Positions 46,495 through 56,227 of a stretch of DNA of 64,000 nucleotides are shown here, in pieces. Within the stretch, counting starts at the first letter, position 1. Each line of letters starts with the position of its first letter. Source of the DNA: JANRKH01 sp964351245 (GTDB lineage: Bacteria; Pseudomonadota; Alphaproteobacteria; Rickettsiales; Rickettsiaceae). The position numbers and the translations under genes were made by a program. The notes under the pieces are model-generated. The model worked only from the letters and a program-made list of their open reading frames with translations. It was not told where the DNA came from and did not search any database. The stretch lies in contig CAYGNF010000002.1 of the NCBI GenBank assembly GCA_964351245.1, positions 1 to 64,000 on the forward strand, in the 5' to 3' direction.

Positions 46495-49005
46495 ATGAAC
46501 ACAGATCCTTCCCAAATTGCTGCCGAAATTGTTGCCAAAATTGTACAAATTATTAGTATTATAGGATTATTAATAGCCTGTCTTACTATAATGTTAGTAG
46601 TGCTGATGATAATGTACAACAACGTTGGCTCAATAGGAGATTGCAAAACATTTAATGTAGATAACAAAATTAACTCTGTGGATATATTAGATATAGCAGA
46701 AGGTAACCCGTCTCATACAATTGATACAGGTAGAATAGTCAAATCTGGGTTATTTTTTAAGGCAACTATTGATTATAACAGATTATTTATCAAGCCACAA
46801 AAATATAGGGCAATAGTAAAAATAGATCCAAGATTTGCAGAGCCAATAGTGTTTCTAGCAAGATATGATGATAGAAATAACCAGCCTTATATTCCTGATT
46901 GGACTAATGTATCTACAAGCAATAGTAGCGCATTTGAGAATAGAATAGTAAATTTATTAAATTATCAATCCAGATCTCTAATTCCTGTAAAAAATGCAGA
47001 TGTAATAAGTATTAGGCAGATAGATTATAATGAATTTTACGATTCTAATATGTCTTCCATAAGTGGGGACATATTACCTCATATCGAAAATGCTTATATG
47101 GATCTTTCTTCTCTCGTCACATCATCAGGAGGTATAGATAATTGCATTGTAATGACTAAAGATACAGGTAGCATATGTTCTCAGGGTAATTGCAATGCCA
47201 GTGCAATGATGAGCTATGCATATATGGGTATAGCCAATAGCCCGAGCTTATCTTGTGGTATCGCAAAATGCCAAGAAATATCATCATCTAACACTTCTAG
47301 CTGCGCCCTCGAGAATACTTTGGGTCTGACCATTACCCTTGGCAATGAGATCAAAAAAACACCTTATAATCCCTTTATTAACATTGGCACAGATACATCT
47401 CCGAACTTAGTATATTATATATATTCTAATCAGGATAATTATCTAAATTTTGGTTATGGATTTGATATCTTAGGTACAATCAGCAATCCAAGTGGTAATA
47501 ATAACTGGCAGATGATCGGGGATGTTTATACCAATTATCCCAACATATCTTCTATTACATCGAATAATTTTCTATCCGATATTAGCAATTTTGATATTAG
47601 GCATTTTTTTGCTGGTAGATATTTCCTTGCAATAGAAGTGGGTAGTGCCACTGGAGATGCTTTTCAAGAGAAATTATCAAATATATCGATCACTTATGCT
47701 ATTAAAGATGATCAAGGAGTGATAGTAGAAACTGGCAATGCGGCAAGTCTAGCAGGTGGACGTAATGCCGGCAGTACTGGATCTATTAGTTATACTATTG
47801 CACATCCACATGATGATATTGGTGGCAATCTCGTTATTACTACTGAGGCATATAGTGAAGATGTCGGTATATCTAATATCCTGAATTCAAGATTGATCAA
47901 GCCATTAAAAACCCAAATTCAGGCTTTATCTAAAACACTATATATAACAATAGTCACAGATTCGACTTTCCAATTGATTATTAGATCTATGATGGTGATA
48001 TCTTTAATATTGTATACAATGAGCTTTCTGTTAGGCTTTATAGAGATCAAGTCGAAGGATTTATTAATTTTTACAGTAAAATTAATTATAGTCAGTCAGC
48101 TTACGACTGCAGATAGCTGGAATTTCTTTAACGAATATCTTTTTAAAGTTTTTTTAGAGAGTACTGATTTCTTGATGAGCACAGTATCTGGTAGCGTAAT
48201 CTCCTTGAACAATCCCTTTGGGTTTATTGATCCTATTTTGTCTAAATATTTTAATAGCGATTTGTGGCTCATTATTGCTACATACCTAGCATTCTGGCCT
48301 CTGGGTTTTGTAATACCCGGATTACTTATAGCAATCGGAATATTCATGTTTACAATCTCTTTACTCGAGATGGTAGTCTCTTATTTGATAGCATTCTGGG
48401 GTTTGTGTATATTGATATCTCTTGCCCCAATATTCATACTCTTTCTCTTATTTAACAAAACTCGTAGTTTATTTGACGGATGGATTAATGTTATGCTTGG
48501 CTATGTGCTGAAGCCAACTTTTGCATTAATTTTTATTTTATTTGTTGATAGTATTGCGACTGATATATTAGATGATAGTCTCGCAATTTGCAAAGAATGT
48601 ATCTTGAATTTGCATTTCAACCTTTCGAAAGAGGTGGGGCTTGACTTTCTTTCAATATTTACAATCCCTGGTATTTGTATTAATGCCTATATACCAAGAC
48701 CATTAAACATCCTTGGTATTTTTAGAATGACTTTGGTATTTTATATTATCATGCAACTCATGCGAAACGCCATTGCGCTCTCAACCGAGATGGCTAATAG
48801 ATTGACCGAAGGCGCTGTAAGTGGAGGTGGATCAGCAAGCTCTGCAGCAGCATTTATGGATCAAGGCTCTCAATATGCTGCATATGGTGCAGGAATGGGG
48901 GCTAGAGGTGCCACTTCTGCAGGTAGCGCTGCTGGATCTAGAATGAAATCTCTTGGTGGCAGATTGACAACATCGAGCAAAAATGATGATAATGTGTCAA
49001 ATTAG
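46495..49005 (+). CDS. virB6-4: VirB6 paralogue 4
   Basis: 836 residues. A hydrophobic segment at about 16-40 (IISIIGLLIACLTIMLVVLM) is followed by a large extracytoplasmic domain (about 45-480). The core begins near 494 (MVISLILYTMSFLLGF), with IVSQLTTADSWNFFNEYLF, then CILISLAPIFILFLLFNKTRSLFDGW, and ends in a Gly/Ala/Ser-rich tail. The QLxxADxxxFFNxYLF step is shared with paralogue 5 and, in weaker form, paralogue 3, which marks a second subgroup. It is preceded by a 75-bp gap, the widest within the run between paralogues 1 to 4. Confidence 0.87.
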   Translation: MNTDPSQIAAEIVAKIVQIISIIGLLIACLTIMLVVLMIMYNNVGSIGDCKTFNVDNKINSVDILDIAEGNPSHTIDTGRIVKSGLFFKATIDYNRLFIKPQKYRAIVKIDPRFAEPIVFLARYDDRNNQPYIPDWTNVSTSNSSAFENRIVNLLNYQSRSLIPVKNADVISIRQIDYNEFYDSNMSSISGDILPHIENAYMDLSSLVTSSGGIDNCIVMTKDTGSICSQGNCNASAMMSYAYMGIANSPSLSCGIAKCQEISSSNTSSCALENTLGLTITLGNEIKKTPYNPFINIGTDTSPNLVYYIYSNQDNYLNFGYGFDILGTISNPSGNNNWQMIGDVYTNYPNISSITSNNFLSDISNFDIRHFFAGRYFLAIEVGSATGDAFQEKLSNISITYAIKDDQGVIVETGNAASLAGGRNAGSTGSISYTIAHPHDDIGGNLVITTEAYSEDVGISNILNSRLIKPLKTQIQALSKTLYITIVTDSTFQLIIRSMMVISLILYTMSFLLGFIEIKSKDLLIFTVKLIIVSQLTTADSWNFFNEYLFKVFLESTDFLMSTVSGSVISLNNPFGFIDPILSKYFNSDLWLIIATYLAFWPLGFVIPGLLIAIGIFMFTISLLEMVVSYLIAFWGLCILISLAPIFILFLLFNKTRSLFDGWINVMLGYVLKPTFALIFILFVDSIATDILDDSLAICKECILNLHFNLSKEVGLDFLSIFTIPGICINAYIPRPLNILGIFRMTLVFYIIMQLMRNAIALSTEMANRLTEGAVSGGGSASSAAAFMDQGSQYAAYGAGMGARGATSAGSAAGSRMKSLGGRLTTSSKNDDNVSN

Positions 49006-49118
49006 ATACTAAAAGAATATGCATTGATATTATAGATTATTTATTTAATAAAAATATATTGGATATTGCTGCAAGCTATATAAGATCAATGGATTTATGG
49101 GTATTAGTTGTTTTAAGT

Positions 49119-51449
49119 ATGAAAATAATTAGGTGGTTTCAAATTTTTGGAATTATAGTATTGCTGAATGGATGTTCTGATTTTGTATGCATTGATGCTG
49201 ATGATTTTGGCTTTTCGTATGTAAACGTGCCTGCTGGATACGAATCTAAAAAAATACGGGGATCAGGTGTTGCGCAATACGTAGATTGGTATGATAGCGA
49301 TCTGAAGCTTAATGGCAATAACATCTACATGATAGTAAAGCAATGGAGTGCGACTAAAAATATTAATTCCTCTAAAGAACTTTCAGCATGGTGCCCTTGG
49401 CTTGGGCCTGCACGCCAGCCCCCGAGTTTGCATGAGACTTGTATATTTTTAGATTATTGTATATTTAATAACAACGATACATGCGCTGGAACACAGGAAG
49501 CTCAAATATTGAACGCTCCTTGCTTATTAAGACATGGAATAGGATTGTACTTTGCTGCCACTCCACAAGATTTTGATCCTAATACTAGCCCTAACATCAA
49601 CGCTCAGCCTCATCTTGCAGATTCAAGAGTTCTGCTTTCTCATATGAAATATAATGGAAGAGATGATGCCACTAATGTATCTTTTGGTGATTTTGTTGCA
49701 GGGGACTCGGGTAGCAGCAGTGGTACTTTTGTTTCTACTGGAGGTTTTTATCAAGTGCTGAATGATCAGCAAAGCCAGGATCTAAAAAACGGCAATCTAT
49801 ATTTTAAAATATTAGATAGATTCTACGAGGATAATAGTGGTCAATATTTAGTACAAATCAAAAGTGGGGTTTTGCGTACTGATTGGAGGCCCGAGGTATC
49901 TTTAGTAAAGATTATTAAAGATGTATTATTTGGCTCTAATCCTGGTAACGAGGAGACAAATGATCTCCTTATAACAGAAACAGAAGTGCTTGATAATGGA
50001 TTCTTGAAGATTGTATATAATAACGTCATTAATAATCCAAATTATAAGCTAGCCGTCAGCGCTTTGCTTACCATATATCTGATATATACTTTTATGCAGT
50101 TTTTACTGGGCAATTCAGAGATGAACACTAAAGAGCTCATGACCGTGATACTAAAGATTATTATCATTTCTCAGCTTCTATCTGCAGATACCGCATGGAC
50201 TTTTTTCAATCAATATTTATTTTCATTGTTTTTCAATGGTTCGGCCTACTTGCTCGGTTTACTAGGATCTAGCTTTGATGGTGAGACGAACATCGTTTCA
50301 TTACTTTTGACCCCGCAACTCTATATTAAATTATCTTCTCTACCATTTTTAGACAACGCGGGAAGTGCTTTCGGCATAGGAATAGCGTATATGATAATAC
50401 TGATTATATCAATCCTGATAGCTATCTGGGGAGTAATGTATTCTTTAACAGTATACGTGCTTTGCTTGATGATGATCAGTATGCTGATTATCCTGGCTCC
50501 AATCTTCTTATGTTTTGTATTATTTGATCAAACAAAGGGAATATTTGATAAATGGTTACAATATCTTATATCTTTCTCATTGCAAACTATAATCCTTATG
50601 GCCGGAGTTTCTATGTTTTCGGTGATAATAAAAGATCAGATATACAAAAATCTTGGGTTTCGAGTGTGCCAGAAGATACTATATCAGATTCATACTCAAA
50701 ATGCATTCAACACTAAGATAGTTGGAAATCAAGGAAGGACAGCCTCTATATATTTCTGGAAGCCAAAATATCTGACTCCTGAGGATGGAGAGGAAATGGT
50801 AAACATACCTCTGCCTAATGCTCATTACGAAGTTGAACAAGATGGCAAAATCATTTCAAGTCCTTATCTTGCGAATGCCGGTGCAGTAAATGCCAAATAT
50901 TGCGCCCCTTACCAATGCACTGGTATGAGATATCCTAGCTTTCCTTTTTTAGATCCTGAGGACCCATTTGATGCCAGTAAGTTAAAAAGAGCTTGGAGAG
51001 GTGATTTATTATCGCTGCAAGATGTAATAGTAATGTTCGTATGCTCTCTTTTAATGCTCATATATTCGTCTAATGCAGTTAGTGTTGCGGCATTCATTAC
51101 AGGAGGATTTAGCGCCGAAACTACTGCAACAAAATTCTCAAGAGGGATAGCAAATAACGTTCAAGGATTTGTAGGCATGGGTATACGAATGGGGAGACAA
51201 GGTGTATCTTATGGCGCTCAACAAGTCACGAGAGTTGGTAGAGCCATGGGCATCGCAAGAGGCGACGAGGGGTCTATTGCAACTAGAAATCGTTCAAGTA
51301 CAGATGATTCGGTTAGCTCAGAAGGATCTAAAGAGGGTGGTAAAAGCGAAGCTTCTTCGAGTCGTAGTTTCTTTAGTAGAAGAAGCAGAAGTGTAGATAA
51401 TAACATAGGAGGTAGGGATATCTCATCGCAAGATGATAACAAATCATAA
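49119..51449 (+). CDS. virB6-5: VirB6 paralogue 5, putative lipoprotein
   Basis: The start at ATG 49119 gives a lipoprotein signal MKIIRWFQIFGIIVLLNGCS with lipobox LNGC; an in-frame TTG at 49059 would add 20 residues and hide it. From 49119 the protein has 776 residues. An N-terminal extracytoplasmic domain (about 20-300) contains cysteine clusters (HETCIFLDYCIFNNNDTC). The VirB6 core begins near 308 (VSALLTIYLIYTFMQFLLG), with IISQLLSADTAWTFFNQYLF and LIILAPIFLCFVLFDQTKG. The C-terminus is Ser/Arg-rich. It ends the five-gene tandem run. Confidence 0.85.
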   Translation: MKIIRWFQIFGIIVLLNGCSDFVCIDADDFGFSYVNVPAGYESKKIRGSGVAQYVDWYDSDLKLNGNNIYMIVKQWSATKNINSSKELSAWCPWLGPARQPPSLHETCIFLDYCIFNNNDTCAGTQEAQILNAPCLLRHGIGLYFAATPQDFDPNTSPNINAQPHLADSRVLLSHMKYNGRDDATNVSFGDFVAGDSGSSSGTFVSTGGFYQVLNDQQSQDLKNGNLYFKILDRFYEDNSGQYLVQIKSGVLRTDWRPEVSLVKIIKDVLFGSNPGNEETNDLLITETEVLDNGFLKIVYNNVINNPNYKLAVSALLTIYLIYTFMQFLLGNSEMNTKELMTVILKIIIISQLLSADTAWTFFNQYLFSLFFNGSAYLLGLLGSSFDGETNIVSLLLTPQLYIKLSSLPFLDNAGSAFGIGIAYMIILIISILIAIWGVMYSLTVYVLCLMMISMLIILAPIFLCFVLFDQTKGIFDKWLQYLISFSLQTIILMAGVSMFSVIIKDQIYKNLGFRVCQKILYQIHTQNAFNTKIVGNQGRTASIYFWKPKYLTPEDGEEMVNIPLPNAHYEVEQDGKIISSPYLANAGAVNAKYCAPYQCTGMRYPSFPFLDPEDPFDASKLKRAWRGDLLSLQDVIVMFVCSLLMLIYSSNAVSVAAFITGGFSAETTATKFSRGIANNVQGFVGMGIRMGRQGVSYGAQQVTRVGRAMGIARGDEGSIATRNRSSTDDSVSSEGSKEGGKSEASSSRSFFSRRSRSVDNNIGGRDISSQDDNKS

Positions 51450-51565
51450 TATATATTTAGTGAATCTGGAATGATATAGTATGATATATGGCATGATAAT
51501 TACCTTGCAAGAATAAAAACACTGTGTTACTGTGGTCCCTATTATTCACTACGGGATCAAATACT

Positions 51566-52114
51566 ATGAATCGGATTTTACAAACATTACTTTTTACTTT
51601 GGTGCCAATATTATTTTCAGGTTGCGCTGATAATGTAAAAAAATATAGAGTTGATCCTGTCATCGCCCACCAAATCCAATCTCATAATTTTAAACATATA
51701 GAGTTAACATCAGTAACGATGCCTCAAGGAGATACAAATAGTGTTCTGTGTCGCATGAGAAGCTCTATCTCTTTGCCTGAAAAAATGAAATATTCTGATT
51801 ATATACGCGATGCGCTCGCAAAATCTCTTGTGATTATAAATGATAAAAAAAATCCCGCTGAATCTAGTCATAAATTAAGCGTCCTACTAACAAAAGTAGA
51901 TGTAAATACACTAAATGCTAAGTGGTATATTGACGCTAATATTACTATTGATAATAATAAGCCAATTCCGTTAACAACATTCACTAGTCATAATTTTTCT
52001 TATATCGCAGATTCAGCTTGTATGAATGCTGCTAGTGCATTTGATGAAGCAGTAGATAGTTTTATAAAGCAAATGTTCACATATCCAGAAATTGCAACTC
52101 AGTTGAAATCTTGA
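51566..52114 (+). CDS. Hypothetical lipoprotein downstream of the virB6 run
   Basis: 182 residues from ATG 51566, with a lipoprotein signal (NRILQTLLFTLVPILFSGCA, lipobox FSGC). The mature part is mixed and not recognised; it has LTSVTMPQGDTNSVLCRMRSSI and then LSVLLTKVDVNTLNAKWYIDANI. It has no membrane segment after the signal. Its position after virB6-5 on the same strand suggests, but does not prove, a secretion-system accessory role, perhaps analogous to other outer-membrane lipoproteins of T4SS loci. The in-frame start at 51524 would precede the signal and is unlikely. Confidence 0.7.
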   Translation: MNRILQTLLFTLVPILFSGCADNVKKYRVDPVIAHQIQSHNFKHIELTSVTMPQGDTNSVLCRMRSSISLPEKMKYSDYIRDALAKSLVIINDKKNPAESSHKLSVLLTKVDVNTLNAKWYIDANITIDNNKPIPLTTFTSHNFSYIADSACMNAASAFDEAVDSFIKQMFTYPEIATQLKS

Positions 52115-52301
52115 GTGAGAGTATAGTTAAATCCTTCAAAATGTTTGAGTAATAATTTTATCTAAAGAGACTAATGTAACCCCGCTATTATTTTTTTAAG
52201 AAATGAAGCGCTGTTAAGTTATTAAGAATATTTATACATGCAAAAATCTTACATAATCTTACTACTTTACTTAAGGGCTCTTCCTAGGTTAGAAGAATTA
52301 T

Positions 52302-54395
52302 TTATACCACCCCGAGTGTTCTGATTTTTGCCTTAGGATGAATCTCATTTTGAGATAATACTATAATACTTGCCCTGAATCTTTCTATTGCAGCTCTTAC
52401 TAGAGATCTATTGCCACCCGATGTAAGTAATACAGGTATAATTCCTTTTGTCGCCTGATCATCATAAACTTTTTTGACCTTGATAGTAAACTCCTGGAGT
52501 TTTGAGGGTGGCATTATAAGATTTTTATTATCCCCCGACCCTTCCGTAAATTGAGCAAAAGACTGCTCCCATTCTGGAGAAAGAGTCACGACGGCGATAA
52601 ATCCATCTGGATCTGAGCATGTATGGCAAATTTGTCTAGATAATTTTGAGCGCACATATTCTGTTGCATCTAATATACTATTACCGTGCTTCAACCCATC
52701 AGATGCTGATTCAAGAATTAATGCAAGGTCTCTAATTGATACTCGTTCGGCAAGGAGATTTTGTAATATTTTTTGCAATGAGCTTACAGATACTGGGTCT
52801 GGTACTACATCTTTTATTAGCTTCTTATTTTCTTCTTGCATATCGTCCAATAATCTTTGGACTGAGCTATAAGTTAATAATTCAGTAATATACTCTTTTA
52901 CAAGTTCGGTAAGGTGAGTCGTGAGTATAGTTGGAGGATCTACCACAGTCAGGCCCATAAATTGCGCATCATCTTTTAGAGATTCCTCTATCCATGCAGC
53001 AGGCAATCCAAAGGTGGGCTCCTTTGTTCTTTCTCCCTTAATAGTTAATTCTTTCCCCTTAGGATCCATTACTAAGAATTTATCTGCATGTATCTCCCCT
53101 CTTCCACATTCTATTTCTTTAATTTTAATCACATATTCATTGTTATTTAGCTGTAAATTATCTTGCACTCTAATAGAGGGAATAATAAAACCCAGATCCT
53201 TAGCCATTTGTTTTCTGATGGCTTTAATTTGATCGGTCAATTTATTGCCTTTTGTGTAGTTGACTATTTGGAGTAAATTATACCCTAGTTCAACTTTTAT
53301 TTGATCTATTTGTAAAGAGTCAGTAGGTCTATCTGCTTGCTTTGAATCATCTTCGGGATTGTCAGACTCGAGTTGATTCGCTCCTGATTGCCCTGATTTT
53401 GCATTAGGTTGGGATTGAGTTGCATTATTAATTGATGATATTAAATACCCGGCAATCCCACTAATACAAGATAAAATGAAAAATGGAAAAAATGGCAATC
53501 CTGGAACAATTGCAAGTATAGCAGTAACGCCAGAAGTCATTAAAAGTGGCTGAGGATACTTACTAAGTTGTCCAAATATTGCCTTATCGGCAGAACCTGC
53601 AACGCCTGATTTAGTCACAAGTAAACCAGCAGCAAGAGAGACTATTAAGGAAGGTATTTGAGAGACAAGTCCGTCCCCTATTGTAAGTATTGTGTATGTC
53701 TTTGCGGCTTGCTCTAGAGATAAACCTCTTTGTACCACTCCTATAATCACCCCTCCAACAAGATTGATAAATGTAATAATCAACCCCGCTATAGCATCTC
53801 CTCTGACGAATTTATTAGCACCATCCATTGCTCCGTAGAATGTATTCTCATCTTCGAGTTCTTTTCTGCGGGTTTTGGCGGTTTTTTCATCTACTAACCC
53901 AGCAGAAAGATCTGCATCTATAGCCATTTGTTTGCCTGGCAGCGCATCTAAATTAAATCTTGCAGCCACTTCAGCTATTCTACCAGAACCTTTGGTAATG
54001 ACTACAAAATTAATTATAGTCAAAATCATAAAAACAATAAGCCCGATAATGACATTACCCTGCATAACGCAATGACCAAAAGCTTCTATGATATTACCTG
54101 CTGCACTCGCTCCATAGTGACCCATAGATAGAATAAGTCTAGTAGAAGCTATATTCAAGGAAAGCCTTAACATTGTGGTCACTAGTAAAATAGTCGGAAA
54201 TACACTAAGCTCTAGAGGCTTTGCAATAAATAAAGTGGTCATTAAAATGATCAGCGATATCGTAATTGATAGAGCAAGTAATATATCCAGCAAAAAAGTA
54301 GGCACTGGAAGTATTAACACTATCAGTATAAAAATTATAGATGTAGCGAGGATAAATTCAGTGTATTTACCTACGATATTTAGGATATTTTTCAT
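52302..54395 (-). CDS. flhA: Flagellar type III export protein FlhA
   Basis: A 697-residue export-gate protein. The N-terminal half (about 10-330) has eight hydrophobic segments plus the conserved FHIPEP-type cytoplasmic loop between them (IAEVAARFNLDALPGKQMAID, about 143-163). The C-terminal half is the soluble substrate-binding nonamer domain, ending with VLLTSGGNRSLVRAAIERF and VLSQNEIHP. All major blocks are present. It converges on the virB lipoprotein gene and, with flhB at 34.6 kb, brackets the virB cluster. Confidence 0.95.
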   Translation of the reverse strand: MKNILNIVGKYTEFILATSIIFILIVLILPVPTFLLDILLALSITISLIILMTTLFIAKPLELSVFPTILLVTTMLRLSLNIASTRLILSMGHYGASAAGNIIEAFGHCVMQGNVIIGLIVFMILTIINFVVITKGSGRIAEVAARFNLDALPGKQMAIDADLSAGLVDEKTAKTRRKELEDENTFYGAMDGANKFVRGDAIAGLIITFINLVGGVIIGVVQRGLSLEQAAKTYTILTIGDGLVSQIPSLIVSLAAGLLVTKSGVAGSADKAIFGQLSKYPQPLLMTSGVTAILAIVPGLPFFPFFILSCISGIAGYLISSINNATQSQPNAKSGQSGANQLESDNPEDDSKQADRPTDSLQIDQIKVELGYNLLQIVNYTKGNKLTDQIKAIRKQMAKDLGFIIPSIRVQDNLQLNNNEYVIKIKEIECGRGEIHADKFLVMDPKGKELTIKGERTKEPTFGLPAAWIEESLKDDAQFMGLTVVDPPTILTTHLTELVKEYITELLTYSSVQRLLDDMQEENKKLIKDVVPDPVSVSSLQKILQNLLAERVSIRDLALILESASDGLKHGNSILDATEYVRSKLSRQICHTCSDPDGFIAVVTLSPEWEQSFAQFTEGSGDNKNLIMPPSKLQEFTIKVKKVYDDQATKGIIPVLLTSGGNRSLVRAAIERFRASIIVLSQNEIHPKAKIRTLGVV

Positions 54396-54433
54396 ATATA
54401 ATGATCGCTTATTCCTTTAAATAATATGATAAT

Positions 54434-55078
54434 CTATGCAACAATCTTCGAATTACTCAGTATCTTTAGTAATTCTTCTGCCAAAAATCTGATTTCTCCA
54501 GCGCCGATAGACGAAGGTTCGGTTTCTAGCATTGTCTTACCTAAGTGCATACTTGATGCAAAACCTACTCTGTTGCCTATAGTAGTTTTTAGCATATATT
54601 CTTCTGGGAGACTCAAATTTTTTGCCATTGTTGATCTATTGATAGATCTATTAAGTACAATTTTGACATTTTTATTAGTATCGTGAGCATATTCTAAAGT
54701 TTTTTGGGTGGCCCATAAATCAGCAGGACTAGGTTGCATCGGTATTAATACTAAATCCGCGGCTCTTATAGCTGCTTTTGCATCAGTATCTGTATGAGGT
54801 GGGCAATCAATGATAATAAAATCGCTTATGAGTTTTAATTTGTTAATCTCATTGCTAATTCGTATGCCACCACATGATGCAAAACCTACTTCATGATCTG
54901 TACTATGATAATGCTCAGTTCTAATGCGGTACCACATAGTACTTGACCCCTGAGGATCTATATCAATGATGCATGACTTATTCTGCGCCTGCAATAGCGC
55001 TATTGCCAGATGTATAGCTATAGTGCTTTTTCCAGACCCGCCTTTATGCTGAGCAATTGTGATAATTTTTGCAGTCAT
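54434..55078 (-). CDS. parA: ParA-family ATPase
   Basis: A 214-residue P-loop protein of the ParA/MinD class. The deviant Walker A is QHKGGSGKST (about 9-18); IIDIDPQGSSTMWYR, DFIIIDCPPHTDTDAKAAIRAADLVLIPMQP and VLNRSINRS are the following motifs. It stands alone, without parB or parS sequences nearby, so it may be an orphan ParA acting in positioning (chromosome, pole, protein cluster) rather than the main partition protein. Its neighbour flhA raises FlhG as an alternative, but the motif set is closer to ParA. Confidence 0.85.
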   Translation of the reverse strand: MTAKIITIAQHKGGSGKSTIAIHLAIALLQAQNKSCIIDIDPQGSSTMWYRIRTEHYHSTDHEVGFASCGGIRISNEINKLKLISDFIIIDCPPHTDTDAKAAIRAADLVLIPMQPSPADLWATQKTLEYAHDTNKNVKIVLNRSINRSTMAKNLSLPEEYMLKTTIGNRVGFASSMHLGKTMLETEPSSIGAGEIRFLAEELLKILSNSKIVA

Positions 55079-55147
55079 TACGTATTTATATTTGCGCTCC
55101 TATTAAATCCTTAGTATGTTTGCCATGTTGCATTTATCAGTAAAACC

Positions 55148-56227
55148 ATGAATTCGCATTCGATACTTCAAATTGATCTTCACATTATCAAGCAAAATTA
55201 TTTAAAATTAAGAGAACTTGTATCTGTAGAAGTTGGGGCCACATTAAAAGCTGATGCCTATGGTTTAGGAGCAACACAAATTGCTACAGTGGTTGCTGAC
55301 GAAGGTTGTAAAACCTTTTTTGCTGCAAATATACAGGAGGCTTATTGTCTTAAAGAGAAGTTTCCAAATATCGAGGTATTTTTTTACAATGGCTTTACTA
55401 AAGGAGAGGAGAAGATCATTGCGCATAATAATATACTCCCCGTAATCAGTAATTTATATCAAATAGAAATATTCAATAATTTTTGTATATCAAACAATAT
55501 GAGACATAAGATAGCTATACACGTGGAAACTGGAATGAATAGACTCTCTATGCCTTATGAAGAAATTTTGCGCCTTGCTTCGGACAGAGATTTATATTCT
55601 AATCTAGATATAGAATATATAATCAGCCATCTTGCATCTGCAGAAGACTATACTAACGATTTTAATGTAATGCAGCTTGAGAGATTTAAACAAATAGTTA
55701 AATTATTTCCAGGAATAAAGTGCAGTCTTGCAAATAGCGCTGGTATTTTGCTTGGATCTGAATATCATTTTGATATAGTAAGACCTGGGGCTGCCCTCTA
55801 TGGCATTAATACTAGAGAGAATATGAGCCTTTTTGGCAACCCGGTGAAATTAATCTCCCCACTACTTCAAATTAAATGCGTGAGAAAGGGAGAAAGTTTA
55901 GGGTATAATCAAACATATGTAGCAAATAAAGATACCTGGATAGGAACAATACCATTAGGATATGCTGATGGTGTATTTAGATCTTTGAGTAATAATGGGT
56001 ATTGCTATATAAATGACAAGCAGCTCCCTATAATTGGGAGAGTATCAATGGATTTGGTCAATATTGATCTAAGTAATTTAGATGAATCACAAAGATATAT
56101 TGGTCAAGAAATTAATATAATATGCGAGCATCAGACCCCTGATCAACTCGGTAGTTTGTTAGGTACTATAGGATATGAAATTATAACAGCTTTAGGTAAT
56201 AGATATGAAAGAAGATATACAAGATAA
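55148..56227 (+). CDS. alr: Alanine racemase
   Basis: A 359-residue PLP enzyme making D-alanine for peptidoglycan. The PLP lysine is Lys34 in TLKADAYGLG; VETGMNRLSM, SNSAGILLG-like ANSAGILLGSEYHFDIVRPGAALYG, and GYNQTY are family motifs, and IGRVSMDLVNIDL is in the C-terminal domain. The presence of alr supports a cell wall or at least peptidoglycan-like murein synthesis. Its end overlaps the mlaE start by 23 bp. Confidence 0.95.
   Translation: MNSHSILQIDLHIIKQNYLKLRELVSVEVGATLKADAYGLGATQIATVVADEGCKTFFAANIQEAYCLKEKFPNIEVFFYNGFTKGEEKIIAHNNILPVISNLYQIEIFNNFCISNNMRHKIAIHVETGMNRLSMPYEEILRLASDRDLYSNLDIEYIISHLASAEDYTNDFNVMQLERFKQIVKLFPGIKCSLANSAGILLGSEYHFDIVRPGAALYGINTRENMSLFGNPVKLISPLLQIKCVRKGESLGYNQTYVANKDTWIGTIPLGYADGVFRSLSNNGYCYINDKQLPIIGRVSMDLVNIDLSNLDESQRYIGQEINIICEHQTPDQLGSLLGTIGYEIITALGNRYERRYTR

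Noticed and set aside
36002..52114. Recent horizontal acquisition of the virB cluster
   Set aside because: Base composition and codon use look like the neighbours, gene order matches the conserved rickettsial rvhB3-B4-B6 array, and no integrase or flanking repeat is visible.
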